Under the pieces are notes generated by a model. The model made no database searches. It was not told the origin of the DNA and saw nothing but the letters and a program-made list of their open reading frames with translations. DNA of 64,000 nt, from assembly GCA_025917655.1 (NCBI GenBank), contig CP084610.1, positions 1,178,001 through 1,242,000 on the forward strand, in the 5' to 3' direction. The position numbers and the translations under genes were made by a program. Every line of letters starts with the position of its first letter. The stretch's first letter is position 1. Shown piece after piece: positions 51,968 through 61,685 of the stretch. This DNA comes from Chlorella sorokiniana (taxonomy: Eukaryota; Chlorophyta; Trebouxiophyceae; Chlorellales; Chlorellaceae).

Positions 51968-54900
51968 ATGTTTGCAGCTGGCGGAAGGGCAGACGGGGCG
52001 GCGGGGCAGGCAGGGCAGCTGAACTCCCCCAACTGGTAGGTCCTGTCCCTCCAGCAGCCTACCTGGTTCCCAGAGGTGCCGCCGCTCACAAGTCATGCTG
52101 CCGGCCGCTTTCGCAGGCGCGACTTGAACAGCTCTGTTGCTGGTCTGTTGGATGAGCTCGACATTCCACGTGCCATATCGGCGCCGCCGCACTTGGATGA
52201 CCGCTGGGCGGCACAGCTGGTGCGCTGCCGCTGCCTGCATGCGTTGTGCGGCAGTTGCAGCAGCTCTGCTCTTTTACTGCTTCCAGCTGTAGTGAGCATC
52301 TCAGCAGTGGGAAATGTGAGCGTTCAACAAACTGGGGGGCACGCAGCGCTGCCAGGAACCGCTTGGGGACCTCCAAAGAGGTTGACGTCAGGCCTGCAGC
52401 AGCGGGCTGTCACCGCCGTCCGGCCAGCCTTGCCGCGGCCGGTTGCTGGCTGCCTGCAGCAGGCAGCAAAGCACAATGTTGTGCCGGCGTTTTCCATCCC
52501 ACCCACTCAGTTCCCGCTGATCGTTTGTTGCCGCCGCCCGCCGCGCCCGCTGCTGCTGCCGTGCTGCAGCAGAGCCAGCTGAACGGCCAGGGCGGCGAGG
52601 GGCAGAAGCTGGGCGCCCTGGGCGACATCCGGCTGGACGAGGACTACGACCGCTTCTACCGGGCGCAGGTGGCGTCCGGGAAGAAGCTGCCGCCGCCGCT
52701 GGACAACGCGACGCTGTACAGCGAGCTGCCGCTGCTGGGGGCGGCCCGGCGGCCCCGTCCTGCCCGGCGGCCTGTCGCCGGAGCTGGCGCACCAGCTGCT
52801 GCGCCAGCAGGCCGCCAGCCCCGCGCCCAACCCGCTGCTGGCGGCGGCAGGCATGGACGGCAGCAACCCGCTGGACCGCCCCGGCAGCACGCCCGCCATG
52901 GCGCCCGGCGTGCTGCACGCGCTGAGCCAGCTCAGCGTGGCCGACCGCTCCTCCCCCGCCCCCGCCGCCATGCTGGCCGCGCACCAGGCGGCCGCGGCGG
53001 CGCAGCACGCCGACGCGCTGAGCAGCCTGCAGGCGCTGGCGCAGCACGCGCAGGCGCTGGCGGGGCCACGCCGCCGCCGCACCTGGGCCACTCCCCTCGC
53101 CCCCTGCCCGCCCAGTCGCCGCAGCTGTCGGCGGCGGCGCGGCCAACGCCGCGGTGGCGGCCGCGCTGCAGGCGCAGGCGGCGACGCTGCCGCCGCCACC
53201 GCCGCCGGGCGGGCCCGGCGGCCTGCAAGCTGCAGAGTACCAGGCCGCTTACCAGGCAGCCTACCAGGCAGCCCTGCAGCAGCAGGCGGCGCAGCATCTG
53301 CTGGGCGGCGGCATGCCTGGCATGCCGCCGCTTGCACACCTGATGGGGGCGGGCCTGCCCGGGCAGCCCCCATGAACGGCATGCTGGCGGCGGCGCAGCT
53401 GGCCATGGGCCCCGCCTTCCTGCAGAGCAACCCCGCCGCGGCGGCAGCCGCCGCAGCCGCAGCCGCAGCCGCCGTGGCCAACAGCAACGGGCGGCATGGC
53501 GGCGGCCACCGCGGGCACGGCCACGGCGACGAGCGCCACGAGCGGCACGAGCGCCACGGCCGCCACCACAACGACCGGCGCGGGTGCGAGAGCGCTGCCG
53601 CTGTGTGCCCTCTGGCGCCCATCTCTGTGCGTTTTCCACACCCAGGCTCACCTTCTTTTGTTGCTGCGGGCTTCTCACCACTTTGAAGGCTCTGTGCTGT
53701 CTCCTGACCAGACACCCCCCTTCCACCCATGCACACTGCAGCCGCGGGCGCCACCACGACGACCGCCTGCGCGGGGGCACGGTGGGGGGTGGCGGCGGCG
53801 GCGGCGGCCTGCGCTCCCCGCTGGACGACGACGACCACGCCTTTGCCTGCAAGTACGGCAGCCTGGAGGAGGTGGCGGGGCGGGTGGCGGAGGTGGCGCA
53901 GGACCAGAACGGCTGCCGCTTCCTGCAGAAGAAGTTTGACGAGGGGGCCCCGCCGCCATCGCCGCCGTGTTTGGCGAGGTGCTGGAGCGGCTGGTGGAGC
54001 TGATGAGCGACCCCTTTGGCAACTACCTCATCCAGAAGCTGCTGGACCGCTGCTCGGAGGAGCAGCGCCTGCAGGTAGGGAGGGCCCTACCTGCCCACCT
54101 GGGGGGCTGCGCCGCCGCTCGCGTGGATGCGTGTGCGTGAGATGCTTGGCAGGGAGGGCCGGCTGCCGATTCCCCGCTTCCTACCATCCCTTGGTCCTTC
54201 CATCCGGATGCCTGCCCCGCCCCCTCCCGCAGGTGCTGCGCGCCGTGGCCGACAACGGCGAGCTGGTCAACGTGGCGCTCAACACGCACGGCACGCGGGC
54301 GGTGCAGAAGCTCATAGAGACGCTCACCTCGCGCGAGCAGGTGCGCGGGCGGGGCTTTCAGCGCGGCGGCCGCCGTGGCCGGCGCCACCTCGCTGCCCGG
54401 TGTCGCCCGCCCGCCCACCTGCTTGCTGCACCCTCTTCCAGCGGCTCCCGAGAAAGAGCCTTCCTCCGCAGCTGTGCATGCCGCGGGAGCACCCCCTTCG
54501 CCCATCCACCCACATGTGCTCGCGCTGCATGCCCGCCCCGCCCCGCCCACTCTCGCCGCAGGTCCAGCTGGTGATCGACGCGCTGCGCCCCGGCGTCGTG
54601 TCTCTGATCCGCGACCTGAACGGCAACCACGTGGTGCAGCGCTGCCTGCAGCGCCTGGGCCCCGAGGACTCGCAGTTCATCTACGACGCCGCCGCCGCCC
54701 ACTGCCTGGACATCGCCACCCACCGCCACGGCTGCTGCGTGCTGCAGCGCTGCATCGACTACGCCACCAACACGCAGAAGAGAGCGCTGATCGAGCGCAT
54801 CGCCGACCACTCGCTCATGCTCAGCCAGGGGGGGGCCATGTGTGTGTGGGTGGGTGTGGGTGTGGGTGGGTGGGTGTTAGAGGGGGCAGGGGAATGGACA

Positions 54901-55712
54901 TGCCCTGCCGTGCCTCATGGACAGCGTTGGTTGTGTGCGTCGGTCCCCCGCTCTCCTTCCCCTCGGCACGTGTTGCGCGTGCACGGGGCCACGGGCGCGC
55001 ACCTGCTGACTGTTGCTGCTGTTGACCGCTGCGCCGCAGGATGCGTTTGGCAACTACGTGGTGCAGTACGTGCTGGAGCTGGGCCACCCCGAGACGTCGG
55101 CCCTGGTGATGAAGAACCTGAAGGGCCACTACAGCGAGCTGGCCACGCAGAAGTTCAGGTGGGGGAGTGGCTGCGGGGCTGCACGCCGGCTTGCCGGGCT
55201 TTGGGGTCCGTGCCAGGCACCTACCGCATTGGAAGCACATGCAGGCCAGGCCACGCAGTGCGATGTCCTGTCCAGTATCCCCCTGGGCCCACTCTGCCAC
55301 TGTGCCTCCCCCTCTCCCTCCCCCCGCAGCTCCAACGTGGTTGAGAAGTGCCTGAAGCTGGGCGGGGCGGGGCTGAACGAGCAGCGCGACGCCGTGGTGC
55401 AGGAGCTGCTGGCCTCCCCAACCTCGGCCGCCTGCTGCAGGACGCGTACGCCAACTACGTCATGCAGTCGGCGCTGACCGTCTCCAGCGGCCAGCTGCAC
55501 AGGTGGGCCGCCCCTGATGCTTGTCGTGCAGCAACCCCCGGCTTCCCCCGCTGTTTTTGCACCCTGCGTGCCACTTGCGGCCTGCGTGTTTGAGCATCCT
55601 CCCCTGCTCGCTGTGCAGCCAACTGGTGGAAGCGATCCGGCCGCACCTGCCCGCGCTGCGCGGCACGCCCCACGGCAAACGCATTCTGGCCAAGGTATCG
55701 GTGAAGCTGTGA
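51968..55712 (+). CDS. Pumilio-family RNA-binding protein
   Basis: PUF proteins bind UGUA-containing 3' UTRs and repress or destabilise the mRNAs. Exon 1 (51968-52035) is MFAAGGRADGAAGQAG..., spliced to exon 2 (52117-52219; RDLNSSVAGLLDELDIPRAIS) and exon 3 from 52570 (LGALGDIRLDEDYDRFYR). A long Ala/Gln/Pro/His-rich region follows. The C-terminal Pumilio homology domain (about 53830-55712) shows eight repeats: AFACKYGSLEEVAGR...NGCRFLQKKF; DPFGNYLIQKLLDRC; NTHGTRAVQKLIETL; DLNGNHVVQRCLQRL; HRHGCCVLQRCIDYA; DAFGNYVVQYVLELG; QKFSSNVVEKCLKLG; DAYANYVMQSALTVS; ending PHGKRILAKVSVKL. Repeat cores such as NYxxQ, SNVVEK and CRxLQ are the usual base-contact positions. One-base slips at 53367-53371, 53943-53947 and 55416-55419, each cured by one more G or C. 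Confidence 0.96.
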
Positions 55713-56959
55713 GGCGCCTGCCCCGCAGCTTTCCACCGCGCCAGCCAACCCGGCCTTAGCAGCACCAGGCCCTCGGCCCCCGGCCGCCCGCGGCCTGACG
55801 CCAGCAGCAGCAGTAGCATCGGCAGCTTTCGCCCGCCTCTGGCAGGCGCTTTTGTCGGTCCATTTTTTGTTCAACTTTTGCCACCCCGCCTCTCGCGGGT
55901 TCCTCCCTCACAGCCCCGCTCGCCCGCTCAGGCAAGCGCCACTTGTCCAACCTGGTCTGTATGCCGCTTGCGGCCTTGCCGAGCGGCGGGCACGCCAGCC
56001 CTGCGTTGCTGCCACGCCACCGGCCCGCATCGCTGCTTCTCACGCCCGTGCAACACCTCCCGCTGCCCGGGTTTTGGTGGGGGCGGGCGCCGCGCGCCAC
56101 ATACATGCCGCCGGCCAGCGCGGCTGCCCCTCGCCACGCGTTGTTCCCGACGCCCTAGCCGCGCCCGCGGTGTTGCACCATTCGTTCCCCTCCCTCGATC
56201 TCTGTTCTCCCTGGCTCGCCCCGTCTGCTACCCTACTTTGCCCCCTCGCAGGCCCCGCCGTAGCAGGCAGCAGCCACAGTCTGTTGCCGCCTGCTCGCCG
56301 GCCCATGCACCCTCTGACTTTGGCAAGGAGGCACAGAGCCCCACTATTTTATTGGGCGGGCTGGGAGGCTGTGCTGCTGATCCATGCCGGCCCATGCCAG
56401 CCCTCGTCCGCCCCCACGTGTGTGTGCTGCCTAGCTGTACCACCTTCAGTGAACAGAGTTGTTGTACAAGAGCACCCTCGCCTCGCCGGGCTGTACCCCC
56501 TTTTCGCTCGACGAAGTTCCTCTCCCTGCCGCCACCCTTTGAGCACTGTTCGGTTGCACTGCACCGGCGTGTGCAGCAAAGCAGTGTAAAACAATAACAT
56601 GCCAGGCCTGCAAAGCTCACAATGGCGGCGGCAGCTTGGCGGTGCAGCAAAGGGCACGCCAGGCGAGCTGCACCGCCCAGTCAGCGGCCCGTCCAATGGG
56701 CGCCTATATCGAGCTTAGGAGGCCATATAGCCAGTGATGAGGTAAATGAAAGCGTGAAATGGAGCTTGCCCCGCTGCCACCAGAAGTGACTCGGTCGCCG
56801 ACCACCATCCGAGAAGGGGTGACCTATGAGGTGGGGCGGCCCGTCAATTGCCAATTGACATAGCAGAGGCCACAACTGGCCTGATGCCAAGGTTACCGTC
56901 GCGCCCGTCGAAGTCTGGCGTTTTCTCCAGTGCAGGGCCTGCCTCTTGAGCCGGGGATA
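55713..56959. other. Pumilio 3' UTR and following intergenic DNA
   Basis: 55713 to about 56600 is probably 3' UTR. 56600-56959 would be the promoter of the next plus-strand gene. Long open frames on both strands across 55850-56700 have unbiased, Cys/Pro/His-rich content and look accidental. Confidence 0.5.
56585..56589 (+). terminator. TGTAA poly(A) signal for Pumilio
   Basis: First TGTAA after the Pumilio stop, implying a 3' UTR of about 870 bases (55713-56600) that is rich in C and T and holds no gene. Confidence 0.5.
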
Positions 56960-58633
56960 ATGGCCGATTGGCCAACACAAGGACAGATAATACAGCAACC
57001 AAATCCAGCAGACCAGCTTGAGGGCGAGCCTGACACCACAGCGACAGCGGCACCAGTGCCTGCCCATCTGCCGCTCCAAGATGTAGCTCACTTCCCTGCT
57101 GTGCAACAAGCACGGACATTCGTACGTCTGGTGGGTCACGAATGTGCTGGCAAAACAGCACACCATCCCTTCTGGGCTCACATCTTGTTCAGGCATGCAA
57201 ACTCGCTGGGTGTGCCCCCCTTCCCACAGACGGCGTGGCTGGTGGTGCTGTGGGCGGGATTTGGCTTGCAGCGGGGTCTGTGTGCTGTTGGCCTGCCGTA
57301 CGATTGCCAGGGCATGAATGCGGCGGATGTGTACTCAGAACTGACAGCCCTGGCCTTTGTTGGCGGCGGGCTGGGTTGGCTGGTGGATGCGACGCGCCCG
57401 GCTCGCTTTGCATGGCTCGCCGCTCCACGACAGGCATACCTGTGGCTGGCCTACCTGGGCACCCTGCCAGCCTACTCCGCGCTCAGCAACCTGCCCGCGC
57501 TGCAGAGCAGCCTGTCCAGCGGCGGCGTGGCCCTCACGCCCGGCATGCTGGCGGTGTTTGCTGTAGGTGAGGGCATGCCAGCTGTCATGCTTGATTTCAC
57601 CGCGCACCTGCGGTCGGCAAAGGCCGGGCATGTCCACTTGATTGGACTGACCTGGTCCCCTGTGTGCCCGCCTGCAGCTGGCTCTGCCCTGGTCCTGGTG
57701 GTGGCCTTCCATCTCTGGCTGGCATTGCTGCCAGAGGGCTGCAGCGGCACCGGAGGCAGCCCAGCCAGCGTGGGGGCAGAAGGGCCGCCGGATGTGGAGT
57801 CGCCATCGTCGACGCAAGCAGCAGCAGCAGAAGCGTGGGTGCTATCACTGGAGGGGACCTTTGGTTACTGGCGGCGCATCGCGCCGTTCCCAGCACCTCC
57901 AGCCTCTGCCTCAGCGCCAGCGGCGCCACTTGCAGCGGCCCGGCAAAGCCTGGCAGGGCGCGTGCGGTACGGCGGCCGCTGAGCTGGCGCGCGCTGGGCT
58001 TGTACCTGCTGCCCCGCCTGGCGGTGCTGGCCTACTTTGGCGCCTGGCTGGCCGCGCTCCCAGCCAGCGGCGCCTTCCACCTCCACCTGCACCACTACGC
58101 GCTGGGCTGGGCGGCGGCCTCCTGGCCGCCTTCAACCACCCCGTGTCCGGGCTGCTGCTGGCGCTGGGCACAGCCGTGTTCGTGCAGGGCGTGGGCGCCT
58201 ACGGCATGGACCCCTTGTTCAAGCCGGCGCGCACCGGCGGCTGCCTGCCGGTGGCCAGCAACAGCACCGGGCAGATGGTGTGCGCGTTCTGGGCGGCCGA
58301 CCCCTTCAACCTGCGCTTCTGCAGCGACACGCCCTGGATACCCTGGGTGCGCGGCTCTTGCTGAGCAATTGCTGTGGTCTGGTGTGCTTGCGGCGCTTGC
58401 GTGCTACCCAGCGCCCAACCCCCAATGCCCAACCGCTCTGCGTCCCGTCTTAATTGCAGTTTGACTGCACCGTGCCGTGGCCCTGGCCGGACACAGCGAT
58501 CCTTGGGGCGACCGGCAGCGGCAGCAGCGTGCTTGACGCGGCGGCGCAAGCCGTGCGCAGCGGTGCGATGCCTGGCTTCTCCCCCGCCCCCGCCCCATTT
58601 GCACTGGGCCCCACCGCAGAGCCAATGCTGTGA
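56960..58633 (+). CDS. Multi-pass membrane protein with HLHHY motif, family not recognised
   Basis: No named family recognised. Hydrophobic segments appear in order: AWLVVLWAGFGLQRGLCAVG, LTALAFVGGGLGWLVDA, AYLWLAYLGTLPAYSAL, ALVLVVAFHLWLALLP, then LSWRALGLYLLPRLAVLAYFGAWLAALP. An exposed segment FHLHLHHYALGW is followed by FNHPVSGLLLALGTAVFVQGVGAYGMDPLF, then ACFWAADPFNLRFC-like sequence with several cysteines. The last exon (from about 58457) reads FDCTVPWPWPDTAILG and stops at 58633. The cluster of three His could bind metal or haem, but that is inference. The N-terminal exon from ATG 56960 (MADWPTQGQIIQQPNPADQ) is uncertain; another start further downstream is possible. Frame slips near 57960 and 58110. 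Confidence 0.55.
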
Positions 58634-58765
58634 AGGCACCCGCTCCGTCAGAAGCTCAGGAAGGGCGCACTCTGAGATGCTGCTGCTTGTGCTGCGCACC
58701 CCAGCCAGGCCTGGCCCTTGTTGTGCGCCCCAGCCTGCGCGCTGCTCCCAGATTAGCGGATTGTG

Positions 58766-58770
58766 TTACA
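58766..58770 (-). terminator. TGTAA poly(A) signal for RPL22
   Basis: TGTAA on the minus strand 62 bases after the RPL22 stop. Confidence 0.6.
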
Positions 58771-58831
58771 GCGGCGGCGGGCGCCGTCGCTGCGCTGCTG
58801 CGGGGTGCTGCTGCGGCTGCGGCTGCGCCCA

Positions 58832-59887
58832 TCACTCCTCGTCCTCATCCTCGTCCTCCGCCTGGTCCGCAATGTTGAAGTAGCGCAGCTCGTACACGCT
58901 GCGGTCCTTGTTGGAGGCGATGACGCGCAGCCAGTCGCGCACGTTGTGCTTCTTCAGGTACTTCTTGGTGAGGTACTTGAGGTACCGCTTGCTCATCGCA
59001 ATCTCGCTGGTCACCGTGATCTTCGTCTTGTCGCGCGTCACCTTGACGTTGTCGCCCAGCACGCCTGCGGGGCCGCGGCGGGGAGGGCGGCAGCGGGATG
59101 AGCACAGGCAGGCGGCGGGAACACTGGCGGTGCTGTGGGTGGCTGGTGAAGCGCGGGTGCGGCTGCAGCTGTGCCCAGACCATGCTGCCAGCCGTTCTCT
59201 GGCGGGGCTGTGAGTTGACACTCAGCACGCCCAAGGAAGCTGACATAAAGCTGCACTGTGTCCGTGCTTCCAACTTGGCAGAAAGCGGGGCTGCCATGGG
59301 TCAGCGTGCACCGATCAGCCTCCATTCTTCTGCTGCTGCCCGCCAAACTTCTTTGTCTGATGTGCCTCTCGCCATCGACAGGCCACCGCATGCTGTACGG
59401 CAGCGTCCTGCCTCGGCCAGCCCCCAGCCGTGAAGCGAGCGCATTTGCAGCAGGCGCCGCCGAGCTGCTCACCCGTCTTGTTGTTGACCTTGATCTTGTC
59501 AACCAGGAACTTCTCGAAGGAAGCAATCTCCATGATCTGCGCAGCACGGCACAGCGAGCAGCTGCCCTTCAGGCCACGCTCGCGCGCTGCGCTGCGCTCG
59601 CTCGCGCGCTGCAACAAGGCGCCTGCTGGGCTGCGTGAACGCACGCTGGCCTTGCCCCACGCCATGCGCTTTCACACATCCTGTCGCTGATTGCGACAAT
59701 CAGCCATCCCGCTGTTGTCCCTTGCTGCTGTCGCCTCCAAGCAGGCTGCAGCTCGCTCTTGGAAAGCTGGCTGCACAGCACCGCTCCGCACCTTGTCCTC
59801 CACGGGCTTGGAGCAGTCAATGGTGAAGGTCAGAGCCTTCTTGCTCTTCTTGGGCCCCGCGGCCACCTTCTTGCCTATCTGCACCAT
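58832..59887 (-). CDS. RPL22: 60S ribosomal protein L22 (eL22)
   Basis: eL22 is a small protein of the cytosolic large ribosomal subunit. Three exons: 59887-59792 ([32 protein letters not shown] in part), 59536-59473 ([22 protein letters not shown]) and 59064-58832 ([57 protein letters not shown], acidic tail). The spliced length is 130 residues, normal for the family, with the typical Asp/Glu-rich C terminus. All exons join in phase with standard GT-AG borders and no frame slip, so the gene is intact. Its stop is 199 bases from the convergent membrane-protein stop. Confidence 0.97.
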
Positions 59888-61685
59888 CCTGACAGCGCTC
59901 CTGCAGGGCAACAAGTGGCAGCCAGCGGAGCGGTGAGCAGCGGCGGCGGCGCAATAGCCCGCCTCAGGCTGCTGGCCTGCTGCGCTTTGGCTGGATTGGC
60001 TGTCTTCCGGCTCCATGGACCCCAGGCCCGCAGAACGCGGGCTGTTCTGCCGTTCAAGGGCCGCCGGTGCTCCGTGGCGACCCGAGGGTCTCTCAGGCAG
60101 CCGTCGGTCGTTTTACCAGCTGGACACATTGGGGAGCTGCCAGCCGCTTCCATCTTCGCTGCAGCCGCCCCGTGCTGCACATGGCAGGTCATGCAGCCCG
60201 CATGCCCCCTACACGGCTCCCGCTGGCGTCTGAACGGCGCACCTGTGCCCCTGGGTGCAGAAAGACCCGGCAGAAAGAGGCAGGAGCGGGTGCGGAACGG
60301 CCCCTTGTCAGCGCTTCTACCCCGGCCATTGTACCGAGGGAGAGCCAAGAGTCGCCCGTTGCACCACCATCATTGGCCTTATCACATGTGCACCATGGAC
60401 ATTATAAATGAACCAGCTCCTGCTTCTCTTAGCTGTCGGAGAGAGAATGTCCCTTGCGGGTTGCGTTGCTGGCCTGGCAGTCCCCTGCCTGCGCTGGGGA
60501 TCTTCCTAAAGGGACACAAGTCATTACGAAAAACTTGGGGCACTAGAATGGGTGTCGAGGCTGCCATGTCCGGCTGCCGCTCCAGACCCGACACCGCCGC
60601 CGCAGACGCCTCCCCAACGCTTCTTGCCACCCTTGTGCAGCACAGACGTACAGACAGTCATCGAGCAGTGTAATGGGTCGAGCAACAGCATACAATTGAG
60701 ACAGAATCATTGCTCAACCGAGTGATGGTGACACAACTGGGGGAAGGCTTGCAGCTTGCCATGAGCCGGCGGCATGATGCTCCTTTGCCCAGTTGCTCCC
60801 TTACCATGGCCTGTGTGGCAGTCTTCGTGCTTCCGTGATCAGCGCAACGAGCCAGAATGGTTGCAGTCACGTGAATACTGCGGCGTTTGGAGAAAGTCAG
60901 ATGGGTGTGGGTCGCGGGTTGTTTGAAGGAGACTAAGCACTGTATCTGAACCGGCCTCTCACGCTGGCCAGTGTCTGCATCAAAGTAAAAAGACTCCTAC
61001 AACACGGAAAGGCTGCAAACTTTTGGCAGGAGGGGGCCTGCATCTCCTGGCGATCCTCAACTTCTGTACAACTTCTTCACATGTGCGGCGCCGCTAGCCA
61101 ATGCCACCAGGGCAGCCATTCCACCTTGAACTCCCCCGCCGCCGTCAAGCGCTCCAAGTCTCGTAAGCGCCGCGAACTTCGTTAGTTGTCAAAGTGTTAT
61201 TGAAGCACCGCTCAGCACAAGCACTGCTTTTCGACTGTCCTCTTGTTGGCGCGTTGCGCATCTGCTCGATACGGATTGCTCTTTGGTTGGATTACAAGCC
61301 GTTTGCACTGCAAGACGTGGGGAGACGCCGCCATCACCAGGCAGACAGTTCGAGCGCCTGTCGCTTTGCCTACCTTGGCCCGGCGGACGCAGGCAAATCG
61401 AAGCTTGGGCGCAAGATAAGGCAGGGAAGCAAAGTACACCGCGCCAACCCACCAGGTCCTGCCCAGCGACGGCACTGCCGCAACCGCCGCAAGGAAGAGC
61501 TACCCGTGTGAACTGCACGAAGCTTGAGAATGGGAAAGCTGGCAGCGACTGCTGAAGTTACTGCTGGTCACGCTGCCGACAACATGGAGAGTGGGCGAGC
61601 GCGCATGGACGGACACAGCAGCGGCAAACGTGGCGGGTAAGCAGCTCCCTGCCGGTAACGCGGGTTTGTCGATGCGGTTGGTTGC
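59888..61685. other. Largest gene-free stretch (about 1.8 kb)
   Basis: Lies between the divergent starts of RPL22 and the glycosyltransferase-like gene. It includes the RPL22 promoter near 59890-60000 and a TATA-like TATAAAT at about 60404. Long open frames (for example plus strand 59759-60673) have no recognisable content and overlap RPL22 exon 1 in antisense. I could not find a tRNA, repeat or protein family here. Confidence 0.45.

Noticed and set aside
56681-57196. A 171-residue minus-strand open frame rich in Trp, Cys and His.
   Set aside because: No signal, domain or splice context; it is antisense to the first exon of the membrane protein and probably accidental.
59759-60673. A 304-residue plus-strand open frame.
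   Set aside because: It overlaps the first exon of RPL22 in antisense, starts within it, and has no recognisable domain.
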